From positions 212,063 through 276,062 of the forward strand of contig NZ_BCFL01000028.1 in the NCBI RefSeq assembly GCF_002217755.1: 64,000 bases of DNA, read 5' to 3'. This DNA comes from Streptomyces hyaluromycini (GTDB taxonomy: Bacteria; Actinomycetota; Actinomycetes; Streptomycetales; Streptomycetaceae). Of this stretch, positions 1 to 9,201 are shown piece by piece. Under the pieces are notes generated by a model that worked only from the letters and a program-made list of their open reading frames with translations, had not been told where the DNA came from and made no database searches. The first letter of the stretch is position 1; each line of letters starts with the position of its first letter. The translations under genes and the position numbers were made by a program.

Positions 1-3000
1 CCGCCGACTGCGGCTGCGCCACGACCACTTCGGCGGTCGGCAGCTGCTGGAGCACCGGCGCGCCCGGCACCTGCACCTGGGTCGCCCCGAAGTAGGTGAG
101 CAGTACGTCGCGCTGGGCGGCGACCATCTCCCGGCTGGTGCGCAGGAACTCGGAGATCAGCGCGTCCCGGTCGGCCGGGGCGCCATGCGGCTGGTTCGTC
201 GTCACGGTCGTCGTCTCCACGACTCGTCGGGCCGGTGCGAGGGCACCGGGCAGGAGGTCTCCGGCGGCGGTGCGCACGAGCTGTCCGTCGACCGTCCAGC
301 CCGGCCGCTTCGGCGCCGGGGTCCGGACCGCGTCCACGGCGTCACGGCCGCGCAGCAGCCAGGCGGTGCGTACCGGGGCCCCGGCCACGGCCAGCCGGGC
401 GAGCGCGTCGAGCCAGCCGGGCAGTCCGCTGCCGGCTCGCGGCTCGCAGGCCACGGTGGTGTGCGGGCGGTCGCCGAGGATCTGCCCGACGAGCCGGGTG
501 AGGACGGTTCCGGGCCCGGCCTCCACGAAGACGCGGGCCCCGGCCTCGTACATCGCCTCGATCTGGGCGGCGAAGGCGACGGGCGAGCCGATCTGGGCGG
601 CGAGTTCGGCGCGTACGGCGTCGGCGTCGGGCCGGTAGGGGGCCGCGGTGCGGTTGGACCACACCGGGAACTCGGGCGGTCGTACGGCCGTGTCCGCGAG
701 GACTTCGGCGAACCGGTCGCCCGCCCCGGCGACGACCGGGCTGTGGAAGGCGCAGGCCACCGGGATCCGCTTGGCGCCGAGGCCGGCCTCGCGCAACAGC
801 CGTACGGCTTCGGTCACTTCCTCGGTCGGGCCGGAGACGACCGTCTGCCGGGGCGAGTTGTGGTTGGCCACGACCACGGAGGCCGGGGCCCCGGCCGTCC
901 GCAGCGCCCGCTCGACGTCGTCCGCTGCGCCGGACACGGCGGCCATGGTGCCGGGTTCGTCGCCCGCGGCGGCCAGGATCGCGGCCGCGCGTTCGGCGCT
1001 CAGTTCCAGGAGGGTCTCGGGAGTGAGGGCACCGGCTGCGCTGAGGGCGACGAGTTCGCCGTAGCTGTGTCCGGCGGCCATGTCGGGGCGGACGCCGGCG
1101 GCCGTCAGGAAGGCGTGGGCGGCGAGGCCGGTGATGCCGAGGGCGGGCTGGGCGGCCCGGGTGTCGGTGAGGGCGGCCCGGCGGCGCTCGCGGGTGTCGT
1201 CGTCGAACGCGGTGGGCGGGTAGAGGGCGTCGGCGTGGGCGCGGCCGAGCTGGAGGTAGTGCTGGAGCTCGGGGAATGCGATGAGGATGTCGGCGAGCAT
1301 GCCGGGGCGCTGGCTGCCCTGGCCGGGGAAGAGGAAGGCGACCTTGGCGTCGGTCCCGGCGCCTGCAACGGTGCCGGCATCGGCGTCCTGCTGCGGGGCG
1401 GCCAGGTGGATGCCGGCGGCCGGGTCGTGCTCCCCGGCGAGGACGCGGCGCAGTTGTCCGGCCAGCCCGGCCACGTCGCCGGCGACCACCGCGGCCCGTA
1501 CCGGCTCGTGCGAGGCGTCCGCGCGGCGGGCGGCGGCGAGCGCCAGGTCGCGCAGCCGCCAGGAACCGGCCCCGGCGGCCCGCAGGATCTCCTCGACGCC
1601 CCGGTGGGCGGCCTGCTCGTCCCGTCCCCGGAACACGAGGAGCTCGGCGGGCCAGGCGTCCAGTCCCTGCTCCGGCGGTACCGCGCTGTCGTACGCGGCC
1701 AGCACCACATGGAAGTTGGTGCCGCCGAAGCCGAACGCGCTGACCCCGGCGACCCGTTCGGCGGGCGGGGTGGCCCAGGGCCGGGCCTCGGTGTGGAAGG
1801 CGAACGGGCTGCCGTCCTCCCGCCAGGCCGGGTTGGGGTGGTCGAGGTGCAGGGTGGGCGGCTTGACGCCGGTGTGCAGGGCGAGGGTGGTCTTGATCAG
1901 CCCGGCGAGACCGGCGGCGCACTTGGTGTGCCCGATCTGGGACTTGACCGACCCGAGCGCGCAACTGCCGTTCTCCGCACCCGCTTCCGCGAACACCTCG
2001 CTGAGGATGCCGAGTTCGGTGCGGTCGCCGACGACGGTCCCGGTGCCGTGCGCCTCGACCAGGCCGACCCGCGCCGGGGAGATCCCGGCGCTGCGGTACG
2101 CCCGCAGCAGCGCGGCCCGCTGGCCCTCGGGGCGCGGGGCGGTCAGGCCCAGGGAGCGGCCGTCGCTGGACGAGCCAAGGCCCTTGATCACGCCGTAGAT
2201 CCGGTCGCCGTCGCGCTCGGCGTCCGCCAGCCGCTTCAGGACCACGCAGGCCACGCCCTCGCCGAGCGCGATGCCGTCGGCGGAGCCGTCGAAGGCGCGG
2301 GAGCGGCCGGTCGGGGACAGCGCATGGACGGAGGAGAACAGGACGTAGTCGTTGATGCCGTTGTGCAGGTCGGCGCCGCCGCACAGCACGACGTCGCTGG
2401 TGCCGGCGGTGAGTTCCTTGCAGGCGACGTCGACGGCGGCCAGCGAGGAGGCGCAGGCGGCGTCGACGGTGTAGTTGGCGCCGCCCAGGTCGAGGCGGTT
2501 GGCGATGCGGCCGGAGATGACGTTGGCGAGCATGCCCGGGAAGGAGTCCTCGGTGAGCCGGGGCAGCTGCTCTTCGAGGCCGTCGGGCACCTTGCCGTAG
2601 TAGGAGGGCAGGACGGCGCGCAGGGTGGCCGCGTTGGAGAGGTCGCTGCCGGCCTCGGCGCCGAAGACGACGGAGGTGCGCGAGCGGTCGAACTCCCGCC
2701 CCCGCTCGCCGTATCCGGCGTTGTCCAGGGCGCGCCGGGCGGCCTCCAGGGCGAGCAGCTGGACGGGCTCGATGTGGCCGAGGGAGGCGGGCGGGATGCC
2801 GTAGCCCAGCGGGTCGAAGGGGATCGGCGGCAGGAAGCCGCCCCACTTGGACGTCGTACTGCCGTCGGCGTGGTGCACGGCGGGATCCCAGCGCTCCGCC
2901 GGTACCTCGGTGACCGCGTCGTGTCCGGCGACCACGTTCGCCCAGAAGGCGGCGAGGTCGGGGGCCTGCGGGAACATGCAGGCCATGCCGACGATCGCGA

Positions 3001-5179
3001 TGTCGAGCGGGGCGGGGACGGAAGGCTGTGCCGGCCGCGCCGTCGCCGTGCGCCGCGCCAGGAAGTCGGCGGCCCCGTCGGTCACGGCGTGGTGCAGCGC
3101 GGCCACGGTGGTGGTCGCCGAGCGCAGGACGGCGACCTCCCCGGCCATGAACATCCCGTCGGAGAGCTGCCGTTGCTCGTCCACGGCCGTCAACTCGCCG
3201 TCGGCCGACCGGTCGACGCCCTTGCTGGCGATGCGCAGCCGGCCGACGTTGAGGCGCTCCAGCTCCTCCCACACCCGCCGGTCGGGCACCCCGCTGTCCC
3301 GCAACTCCGCTTCGCGCTCTCGGTAGTTGAAGGTGAACGGGCTGGGGACACAACGGGTGGCGTGGCCGGGTGCGGTCTCCAGCAGGGCGGTCGAGGCGGC
3401 CGCCATGACCTGGCGCTGGAACAGGGGCTGGATCGCGCCCCGGTCCACGGCCTCCTCGGTGAAGAGGTAGGCGGTGCCCATGAGCAGGCCGACGGCCGCA
3501 CCCCGGGCGGTGAGCGGCGCGGCGAGCGTGGCGACCATCGCCGCCGAGCGTTCGTCGTGGATGCCGCCCGCGAAGAACACCTCCACGTTCGCCGCGTCCG
3601 GGAAGTCCTCCAGTACGGCGAGCTGGGCCTCCCAGAGCGGGAAGCTCGCGCGCGGTCCGACGTGGCCGCCGCACTCGGAGCCCTCGAACACGAACTTCCG
3701 GGCCCCGGCGTCCAGGAACTGCCGCAGCAGCCCCGGCGAGGGCACGTGCAGGAAGGTGCTGATCCCGGCCCGCTCCAGCGCCTCCGCCTGGGCGGGGCGG
3801 CCGCCCGCGACGATCGCGTGGCTGGGCCGCAGCTCGCGTACCGCTTCGAGCTGGGCGTTCCTGAGTTCCTCGGGCGCGAAGCCCAGCACGCCGACACCCC
3901 AGGGACGTCCGTCGAGCGCGGCCTTGGCCTCGGTCAGCATCTCCCGGGTGCGGGTGCCGTCGGCGAGGGCCAGCGCCAGGAAGGGCAGCGCCCCGTCGTC
4001 GGCGACGGCCGCGGCGAAGGCGGCCCGGTCGCTGACCCGGGTCATCGGGCCCTGGGCGACGGGCAGCCGGGTGCCGAGGGCCCGGCTCATGGCGGAGGTG
4101 GCGGGCCGCAGCGCGTCGACGGCCGGGCCGGCGACCGGCACGGCGGTCGGCAGCGCGTCGACGGCCGGGCCGACGACCGGCACGGCGGTCGGCAGCGCGT
4201 CGACGGCCGGGCCGACGACCGGCACGGCGGTCGGCAGCGCGTCGGACGCGGCACCGGCAGCCGGGTCGGTCGGCCGCAGTGCGTCGGCGGCAGCGGCGGC
4301 ACCGTTCCCGCGGATGGCCGCCGTCAGTTCCCGTACGGTCCGCCGTACGTCCCCCCACCGCTCGGCGAACCGGGCGGCGAGGAAGCCGTCCTGGCCCACC
4401 GGGAGCAGTTGGGTGCGCAGGTCCTCGGCGCCGAGCAGCGCGGCGACCGCGGCCGGGTCGTCGGCGGGCGGGCGCACGGCGTCCGGGCCGCGGCGGTGCA
4501 GGACCCGGTATCCGGCCACGACGGCGGTCTCGGAGCCGTCCAGGGAGCGCAGTGCGGCCGCCGTCGCCTCGGGCAGCCGGGACTCGGCGAGCAGGGCCAG
4601 CTGGCTGTCCAGGACCACCCCGGCCGCGCCACCGGCCACCGCGGCCGCCGCGGTGTGCGGTCCGATGCCGCCGGCGGCCCAGACCGGTACCGCCAACTCG
4701 GTTGCGGAGAGCAGCTGTTGGAGGAGGACGAAGGTGCTGAGCTCGCCGACCCGGCCGCCGCTCTCGGCGCCCCGGGCGATCAGTCCGTGCGCGCCGGCCG
4801 CGACCGCCGCACGCGCCCCGGCGAGGTCGGTCACCTCGGCCAGCACCCGGGTGTGCGGGGCGAGTTCGGCGACGGTCCAGGGTGCGTCAGCGGCCCGGAC
4901 CACGGTGTCGGGGGCCGGGCCGAGACCGTCCGGGCCGAGACCGTCCGAGATGAGATCGTCCGGGGTCAGGGCGCAGCCGGCGGCGATCCGCACGCCGTAC
5001 GGTCCCGGAGCCGCTCGTCTCAGCCGGGCCAGCGCCTCCCGGGTTCTTCGGTCGCCGCGGCCCAGGTCGAGGACGCCGAGTCCGCCGGCGGCGCAGACCG
5101 CTGTGGCGAGCCTGGCATCGGGTTCTCCGAAAGGGGTGATGCACATGATCAGGTCGACGGCACGCACAGGGGACGTCAT
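1..5179 (-). CDS. Iterative type I PKS with two N-terminal NPD-like barrels, KS and AT (3' end outside window)
   Basis: Open for about 1,726 codons from ATG at 5179 (GGAG four bases upstream) to base 1, with no stop; the end lies beyond the window. Residues about 1-310 form a nitronate monooxygenase/PfaD-like TIM barrel. After a repeat-bearing linker (about 315-360) a second such barrel follows to about 690. The ketosynthase starts near 723 (IVGMACMFP), with active Cys in VDAACASS near 906, then VEAHGTGT and GSVKSQIGHTKCAAG. The acyltransferase has FPGQGSQRPGM near 1285 and GHSYGE near 1370. A helical stretch (FLRTSREMVAAQRDVLLTYFG) near 1700 looks like a pre-ACP linker. Known: NPD barrels tied to PKSs are enoyl reductases in polyunsaturated-fatty-acid-type synthases. 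Inference: an hglE/PfaA-like iterative synthase making a reduced acyl chain; ACP and later domains are expected to the left. Product unknown. Confidence 0.88.
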   Translation of the reverse strand, partial: MTSPVRAVDLIMCITPFGEPDARLATAVCAAGGLGVLDLGRGDRRTREALARLRRAAPGPYGVRIAAGCALTPDDLISDGLGPDGLGPAPDTVVRAADAPWTVAELAPHTRVLAEVTDLAGARAAVAAGAHGLIARGAESGGRVGELSTFVLLQQLLSATELAVPVWAAGGIGPHTAAAAVAGGAAGVVLDSQLALLAESRLPEATAAALRSLDGSETAVVAGYRVLHRRGPDAVRPPADDPAAVAALLGAEDLRTQLLPVGQDGFLAARFAERWGDVRRTVRELTAAIRGNGAAAAADALRPTDPAAGAASDALPTAVPVVGPAVDALPTAVPVVGPAVDALPTAVPVAGPAVDALRPATSAMSRALGTRLPVAQGPMTRVSDRAAFAAAVADDGALPFLALALADGTRTREMLTEAKAALDGRPWGVGVLGFAPEELRNAQLEAVRELRPSHAIVAGGRPAQAEALERAGISTFLHVPSPGLLRQFLDAGARKFVFEGSECGGHVGPRASFPLWEAQLAVLEDFPDAANVEVFFAGGIHDERSAAMVATLAAPLTARGAAVGLLMGTAYLFTEEAVDRGAIQPLFQRQVMAAASTALLETAPGHATRCVPSPFTFNYREREAELRDSGVPDRRVWEELERLNVGRLRIASKGVDRSADGELTAVDEQRQLSDGMFMAGEVAVLRSATTTVAALHHAVTDGAADFLARRTATARPAQPSVPAPLDIAIVGMACMFPQAPDLAAFWANVVAGHDAVTEVPAERWDPAVHHADGSTTSKWGGFLPPIPFDPLGYGIPPASLGHIEPVQLLALEAARRALDNAGYGERGREFDRSRTSVVFGAEAGSDLSNAATLRAVLPSYYGKVPDGLEEQLPRLTEDSFPGMLANVISGRIANRLDLGGANYTVDAACASSLAAVDVACKELTAGTSDVVLCGGADLHNGINDYVLFSSVHALSPTGRSRAFDGSADGIALGEGVACVVLKRLADAERDGDRIYGVIKGLGSSSDGRSLGLTAPRPEGQRAALLRAYRSAGISPARVGLVEAHGTGTVVGDRTELGILSEVFAEAGAENGSCALGSVKSQIGHTKCAAGLAGLIKTTLALHTGVKPPTLHLDHPNPAWREDGSPFAFHTEARPWATPPAERVAGVSAFGFGGTNFHVVLAAYDSAVPPEQGLDAWPAELLVFRGRDEQAAHRGVEEILRAAGAGSWRLRDLALAAARRADASHEPVRAAVVAGDVAGLAGQLRRVLAGEHDPAAGIHLAAPQQDADAGTVAGAGTDAKVAFLFPGQGSQRPGMLADILIAFPELQHYLQLGRAHADALYPPTAFDDDTRERRRAALTDTRAAQPALGITGLAAHAFLTAAGVRPDMAAGHSYGELVALSAAGALTPETLLELSAERAAAILAAAGDEPGTMAAVSGAADDVERALRTAGAPASVVVANHNSPRQTVVSGPTEEVTEAVRLLREAGLGAKRIPVACAFHSPVVAGAGDRFAEVLADTAVRPPEFPVWSNRTAAPYRPDADAVRAELAAQIGSPVAFAAQIEAMYEAGARVFVEAGPGTVLTRLVGQILGDRPHTTVACEPRAGSGLPGWLDALARLAVAGAPVRTAWLLRGRDAVDAVRTPAPKRPGWTVDGQLVRTAAGDLLPGALAPARRVVETTTVTTNQPHGAPADRDALISEFLRTSREMVAAQRDVLLTYFGATQVQVPGAPVLQQLPTAEVVVAQPQSA
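4109..4234. repeat. Three 42-bp in-frame tandem repeats in the PKS interdomain linker
   Basis: Units 4109-4150, 4151-4192 and 4193-4234 are nearly identical, with a partial fourth copy running into 4248. Each encodes 14 residues of the type DALPTAVPVVGPAV, lengthening the Ala/Pro linker between the two NPD-like barrels without changing the frame. Copy number is likely to vary between strains. Confidence 0.93.
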
Positions 5180-5252
5180 GACGCTCCGAATAATCGGGAG
5201 GACAGCACGGTGGGGGATGTGTGCGGCGGAAAGCTCGTGGTGAGGCCACCGG

Positions 5253-5282
5253 AAACTAGCGAGTTCGTTACTCGCGGGTCAA
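5253..5282 (-). promoter_or_regulatory. PKS promoter with palindromic operator filling the -35/-10 spacer
   Basis: On the minus strand TTGACC (5282-5277) and TAGTTT (5258-5253) are 18 bp apart, a good HrdB-type promoter about 75 bp upstream of the PKS start. The spacer holds a perfect inverted repeat, GCGAGT-N5-ACTCGC (5259-5275). A dimeric repressor (TetR or MarR type) bound there would block polymerase directly. No such regulator gene is adjacent, so it may lie outside the window. Confidence 0.7.
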
Positions 5283-5665
5283 TAACGGAGCGTGCCTATC
5301 GCGTCCGGTAGCATTGATTCGGCCAGCAGGAGGAATTCACCGCAAGAGCCGAAAATCCGAGCAATCCACTTCGGGGCGGCCGTCGTACGGCACCGGGATC
5401 CCTGGCGGCACACCGCCACAAGCCCGTCAAAGCACCCTGGCCATTCACCGGGCACTCATCGCGGCGCAACGCGGCGTGTGGCTGCGCCGAGCTCTGTAAA
5501 TTCGGGATGACTTCGGTCCGCTGGCTCGATCGTGACACACCGGAAAGCCACGCCGAACACCTCCGCGTCAACCCTCACCCAATCCTGACAAAAACCTGCC
5601 GTCAACCGCACGGCTTCAAATGAAACACACGGCGGGGAAAATTCTTGTAAACCCTTGAAGTAAAG

Positions 5666-5692
5666 GGCCGGAGAGCCGCTGGCTCCCCGGCC
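5666..5692 (-). terminator. Terminator after the GH3 gene
   Basis: Stem GGCCGG-A-GAGCC / GGCTC-C-CCGGCC with a 3-nt loop (one mismatch), beginning 17 bases past the GH3 stop and followed on the minus strand by CTTTACTTC. The rest of the 5180-5708 gap holds the PKS leader and promoter; the short open frames in it look non-coding. Confidence 0.6.
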
Positions 5693-5708
5693 GCTCATTG
5701 ACAGGAAT

Positions 5709-8189
5709 TCAGCGGTGGCCGCCGCCCACCCGGGCGCCGGTGCGCAGCCTCAGGTCGCCCGAGGAGGCACCGATCCAGACGGTCCGCCGTCCGGTGCCGA
5801 GTGTCCAGCGGTGGTGCCGCGCGTCCCAGGACGACAGGGTGCCCGCGGCCACCCGCACGGTCACCCGTTGCCGCTCCCCGGCCCGCAGGGCCAGTCGCCG
5901 GTAGCCGCCCAGCACCCGTACCGCCTGGTCGAGCCGGAGGTCCGGGGAGGGTCCGACGTACACCTGCGGCACGTCGGTCCCGGCGCGGCGCCCGGTGTTG
6001 TGCACGGTGAACGTCACCTCCAGCCCGTCGTGCGTCCAGCGTGCCCGGGGGTCGGAGTACGCGAAAGAGGTGTAGGACAGTCCGTGCCCGAAGGGGAAGA
6101 GGGGCCGCACGCCCTGCGCGTCGTACCAGCGGTAGCCGGCGTGGATGCCCTCGGAGTACTCCTCCACACCGTCGACGCCGGGGTAGCGGCGCGGGTCGCC
6201 GGCGACCGGGTGGTGCTCGTCGTCGGCCGGGAAGGACTGGGTGAGGCGGCCGCCCGGGTCGCTGTCGCCGAAGAGGACGGCGGCGGTGGCGGCCGCGCCC
6301 TCCTGGCCGGGGTAGTACATCTGGAGCACGGCCCCGGTCTCCGCCAGCCACGGCATCGAGGTGCACGACGAGGTGTTGAGGACGACGGTGGTGCGCGGGT
6401 TGGCCGCGGTCACCGCACGGATCAGCTCTTCCTGGTGGCCGGGCAGGGCGACGGTCGTGCGGTCGAGGCCCTCGGTGGCGTCCTCGTAGGCGAACAGCAC
6501 GGCGTGCCGGGCGGCCCGGGCGGCGGCCACGGCGTCGGCGACGTCCTGCCCGCGGGTCGCGCCGGTGCTGCGCCGCAGCCGGAACAGCAGACCCGAGTCT
6601 CCGCCGTCCGCCGTGATCTTCAACGTGTGCGCGCCCCGGGCGAGTTGAAGCGTCTTACGGCGGACGCCGAGGCCGTCGGGGGCGACGGCGACCAGGCCGC
6701 CCGAGAAGTACTCGCCGTATCCGGCCGCGAGCGGGAAGAGCTCCTCGCCGTCGAGCAGGACCTGGGGGCGGGCGGTGGCCGCGGAGGAGAAGTGCAGCAC
6801 GAAGGTCCACTCGTCGTCCTCGGCGACGGTGAGCGTGCCGTCGTACGCCCATGCCTTTCCGGCGCCCACCTGCTGTCCCTCGCTCGTGAAGCCGGGGCTG
6901 AGGGCGCCGGCCGGCAGGGCCTTGCCGAACAGGTCCGCGCCGAGGGCGTAGCCGACCGTGGAGCGGGTCCGGGCCCTGATGGCGTCGAGGGGGCTTTCGG
7001 CGTGGTCGGGGACGACATGGGCGCTGCCGCCGCCGCTGACGAAGGGCAGTGAGCCGGTCGGTCCGATCACCGCGACGCTGCCGCCGTCCAGCGGCAGGGT
7101 GCGGTGCTCGTTGCGCAGCAGCGTCGCGCCGGCCTTCGCGACCTCCAGGGCCACGGCCGCGCCCGCCCGGGCGTCGCGGCCGGGCCGGGGCGGGGCGCTG
7201 CCGTCGAGGAGGCCGAAGCGGTCCATGACCGCGAGGATCCGCCGTACCGCCCGGTCGACGTACTTCTCGGGCACACTGCCGTTCTGCACCGCCGACTTGA
7301 GGGCCGTCCCGAAGTAGGTGCCGTCGGGTATCTCCATGTCGAGGCCGGCGGTGAGCGCGGCGGCGGTGCTGTGGGCGGCGAACCAGTCGGTCATCACCCA
7401 GCCGCCGAAGCCCCACCGGTCGCGGAGGATGTCGGTGAGCAGGGTCCGGTTCTCGCAGGCGAAAGTGCCGTTGACCTTGTTGTAGGAGCCCATGACCGCG
7501 CCGGTGCCGGCACCCACCGCGGCCTCGAAGCCGCGCAGTTCGAGTTCGTGCATGGTCTGTTCGTCGGCGTGCACGTCGATCGAACTGCGGTCCTGCTCCT
7601 GGTTGTTGAGGGCGAAGTGCTTGACGGTCGCGATCAGGCCCTCGCCCTGGATCCCTCTGATCTCGGCGGCGACCAGGTCGGCGGTGAGCAGCGGGTCCTC
7701 GCTGAACGTCTCGAAGTTGCGGCCCGCGTAGGGGGTGCGGATGAGGTTGACCATCGGGGAGAGCAGCACATCCTGGCCGAGGGCGCGGCCCTCGCGGCCG
7801 ATCACCTGGCCGTAGCGGCGGGCCAGTTCGGGGTCGAAGGCGGAGGCGAGCAGGACGGGGGCGGGCAGGGCGGTGGCGTGCTCGGTGATGCGGACACCGG
7901 CCGGGCCGTCGGCGAGTCTGAGGGGCGGGATGTCCAGCCGGGGGACGCCGGGCACGTAGCCGGCCTGGCCGAGCGAGCCGGGGTCGTCGGCCCCGTGCAG
8001 CAGGGAGATCTTCTCGTCCAGCGTGAGCCTGGCGAGCAGCCCCTCGACGCGGGGGCCGGCCCCGGCCTCGGGTCTGTCCGCCGCCGCGGCGGAGGTGAGG
8101 GGGACGAGTCCGCCGGTGGCCGCGGCGGCGACCGCGACGGCGCCGGCCGTCAGTCGCAGGGCGGATCGTCGGGAGACGGTTTCGGACAT
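5709..8189 (-). CDS. Secreted glycoside hydrolase family 3 (beta-glucosidase-like) with PA14 insert
   Basis: 826 residues; ATG at 8189 with AAGGAG nine bases upstream. The N-terminus carries a twin-arginine signal (SRRSALRL then an Ala-rich hydrophobic stretch), so export of a folded enzyme by Tat is expected. The GH3 N-terminal barrel follows, with GRNFETFSEDP and the nucleophile motif GWVMTDW near residue 268. A PA14 insertion lies at roughly 395-540 (DEWTFVLHFSS, LLDGEELF), then the GH3 C-domain and a C-terminal fibronectin-III-like domain (FPFGHGLSYTSFAYS). This PA14-bearing layout is known for beta-glucosidases acting on plant or microbial beta-glucosides; the precise sugar cannot be read here. 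It is monocistronic, with its own promoter and terminator, and faces the downstream PKS. Confidence 0.93.
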   Translation of the reverse strand: MSETVSRRSALRLTAGAVAVAAAATGGLVPLTSAAAADRPEAGAGPRVEGLLARLTLDEKISLLHGADDPGSLGQAGYVPGVPRLDIPPLRLADGPAGVRITEHATALPAPVLLASAFDPELARRYGQVIGREGRALGQDVLLSPMVNLIRTPYAGRNFETFSEDPLLTADLVAAEIRGIQGEGLIATVKHFALNNQEQDRSSIDVHADEQTMHELELRGFEAAVGAGTGAVMGSYNKVNGTFACENRTLLTDILRDRWGFGGWVMTDWFAAHSTAAALTAGLDMEIPDGTYFGTALKSAVQNGSVPEKYVDRAVRRILAVMDRFGLLDGSAPPRPGRDARAGAAVALEVAKAGATLLRNEHRTLPLDGGSVAVIGPTGSLPFVSGGGSAHVVPDHAESPLDAIRARTRSTVGYALGADLFGKALPAGALSPGFTSEGQQVGAGKAWAYDGTLTVAEDDEWTFVLHFSSAATARPQVLLDGEELFPLAAGYGEYFSGGLVAVAPDGLGVRRKTLQLARGAHTLKITADGGDSGLLFRLRRSTGATRGQDVADAVAAARAARHAVLFAYEDATEGLDRTTVALPGHQEELIRAVTAANPRTTVVLNTSSCTSMPWLAETGAVLQMYYPGQEGAAATAAVLFGDSDPGGRLTQSFPADDEHHPVAGDPRRYPGVDGVEEYSEGIHAGYRWYDAQGVRPLFPFGHGLSYTSFAYSDPRARWTHDGLEVTFTVHNTGRRAGTDVPQVYVGPSPDLRLDQAVRVLGGYRRLALRAGERQRVTVRVAAGTLSSWDARHHRWTLGTGRRTVWIGASSGDLRLRTGARVGGGHR

Positions 8190-8311
8190 GAGCCGTCACT
8201 CCTTCGGTGTGCGGGCACGACGATGTGGACCGCGAAGGCGCCGGGGCCGCCGGACCGCGTTCGGCCTGTGAACGCGTCAACGGCCACAGGACCTTGACGA
8301 CCAGTCAGCCG

Positions 8312-8358
8312 CACCACCGGCGCTCCGGAAACGTAGATCCGGTGGTGACTCGTGTCAA
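8312..8358 (-). promoter_or_regulatory. GH3 promoter with overlapping inverted repeat
   Basis: Minus-strand TTGACA (8358-8353), 17-bp spacer and TACGTT (8335-8330) form a near-consensus HrdB promoter about 140 bp upstream of the GH3 start. A perfect 9-bp inverted repeat, CACCACCGG (8312-8320) and CCGGTGGTG (8339-8347), surrounds the -10 box. Its arms are 27 bp centre to centre, about 2.6 helical turns, and it may be an operator for a sugar-responsive repressor. In the rest of the 8190-8540 gap I see no further gene. Confidence 0.72.
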
Positions 8359-8540
8359 CGATCTGAACAGAAGACGGACCGAAGCCGACAAGAGCCGAAG
8401 ACGGAGAGCCACTGCATGCAGCGGTCCCCCGACACGAGAGCGAGGGGGCTCGGGCCGACGGCACAGGAAGTTCCTCGCAACGCGTAGGGCGCGTTTGATC
8501 TACTTCTGTTCAGAACACCGATCGACGAAGAGCCGAGGTC

Positions 8541-8855
8541 ATGACCACCCACTGCTGCGAGGCGATGAACAGCCGCGTCAACGTGCCCTGCGACCGGCAC
8601 GACGACCCCTTCGCGTGCCCGGACGCGTTGGTCACGTTCAGCGCCGAGTTCCAGGAGTACGGCCTGATCATCCATGACGGCGGCGCATCGAGCATCACCA
8701 TCGCGTTCTGCCCCTGGTGCGGGCGAAGGCTCCCCGAGTCGCAACGGGACAGCTGGTTCGACGAACTGGAACGCCGCGGGATCGATCCGTGGGCGGACGA
8801 GGTCCCCGCCGAGTTCCGCGACGAGCGCCGGCCGGCCTCGCCTCCTCAGGAATGA
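8541..8855 (+). CDS. DUF6980-type small zinc-ribbon-like protein
   Basis: 104 residues. It starts MTTHCCEAMN and has further conserved CDRH, CPD, IHDGGASS and CPWCGRRLP motifs, the pattern I associate with the DUF6980 family. The paired cysteines suggest a structural metal site. Function is unknown. The gene stands alone, divergent from the GH3 gene, and its last ten bases overlap the end of a decayed ORF on the other strand. No convincing ribosome binding site is visible (GAGG lies only two bases from the ATG), so the mRNA may have an unusual start. Confidence 0.8.
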   Translation: MTTHCCEAMNSRVNVPCDRHDDPFACPDALVTFSAEFQEYGLIIHDGGASSITIAFCPWCGRRLPESQRDSWFDELERRGIDPWADEVPAEFRDERRPASPPQE

Positions 8856-9196
8856 CGGTCCGCACCGTGCAAACGGCTGCGCAGCAGCCACTGTGCGAAC
8901 GTCCGACGTGCGGGCCGTACCACCAGACAGCCGAGACTCTTCGCACCGACCAGTTCCACGCGCAGCGTGGGCGGCAGACCGGAACTCGTCGGTTCCTGGC
9001 GGTACTTGGCCTTGGTGTGCACCAGTAGCAGACCGTCGGCGTCCACCACGACGCCCGGCCGCGTGATCAGCGTCAGCGTCATCGCCACGTCGATCCGCAG
9101 GGTGTCGTGCGTGATGACCGCTTCCGTGAAGTCGAGCGTCACCTTGCAGTACCTCACCGCGAGTTCCAGCCTTCGCGGTACCCCCCAGCGCTCCAA
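8846..9196 (-). pseudogene. Truncated DUF1707-type protein remnant
   Basis: A 116-codon frame beginning with TTG. It matches only the C-terminal half that normally follows a DUF1707 domain in Streptomyces proteins: a strand segment LDFTEAVITHDTLRID, then TLTLITRPGVVVDAD, LRVELVG and VVRPARRTFAQWLL. The N-terminal DUF1707 helices are absent, because the stop and terminator of the upstream gene lie only 50 bases away. A few residues also seem deleted after RIDVAM, where homologues (from memory) have a small Gly-containing turn. No good ribosome binding site precedes it. I read it as a decayed 3' remnant; an expressed small protein is possible but less likely. Confidence 0.55.
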
Positions 9197-9201
9197 GCCC
9201 C

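Noticed and set aside
342..4358. Minus-strand frame of 1,338 codons in the PKS region
   Set aside because: Arg/Pro/Gly-rich out-of-frame reading of the true PKS frame, which has no stop inside the window.
185..5311. Long plus-strand frame of 1,708 codons over the PKS gene
   Set aside because: A shadow of the minus-strand PKS: Gly/Arg-rich repeats with no domain motif, whereas the minus strand gives canonical KS and AT signatures.
5292..5571. Small ORFs in the PKS/GH3 gap
   Set aside because: They run over the promoter and leader, lack ribosome binding sites and show poor codon bias.
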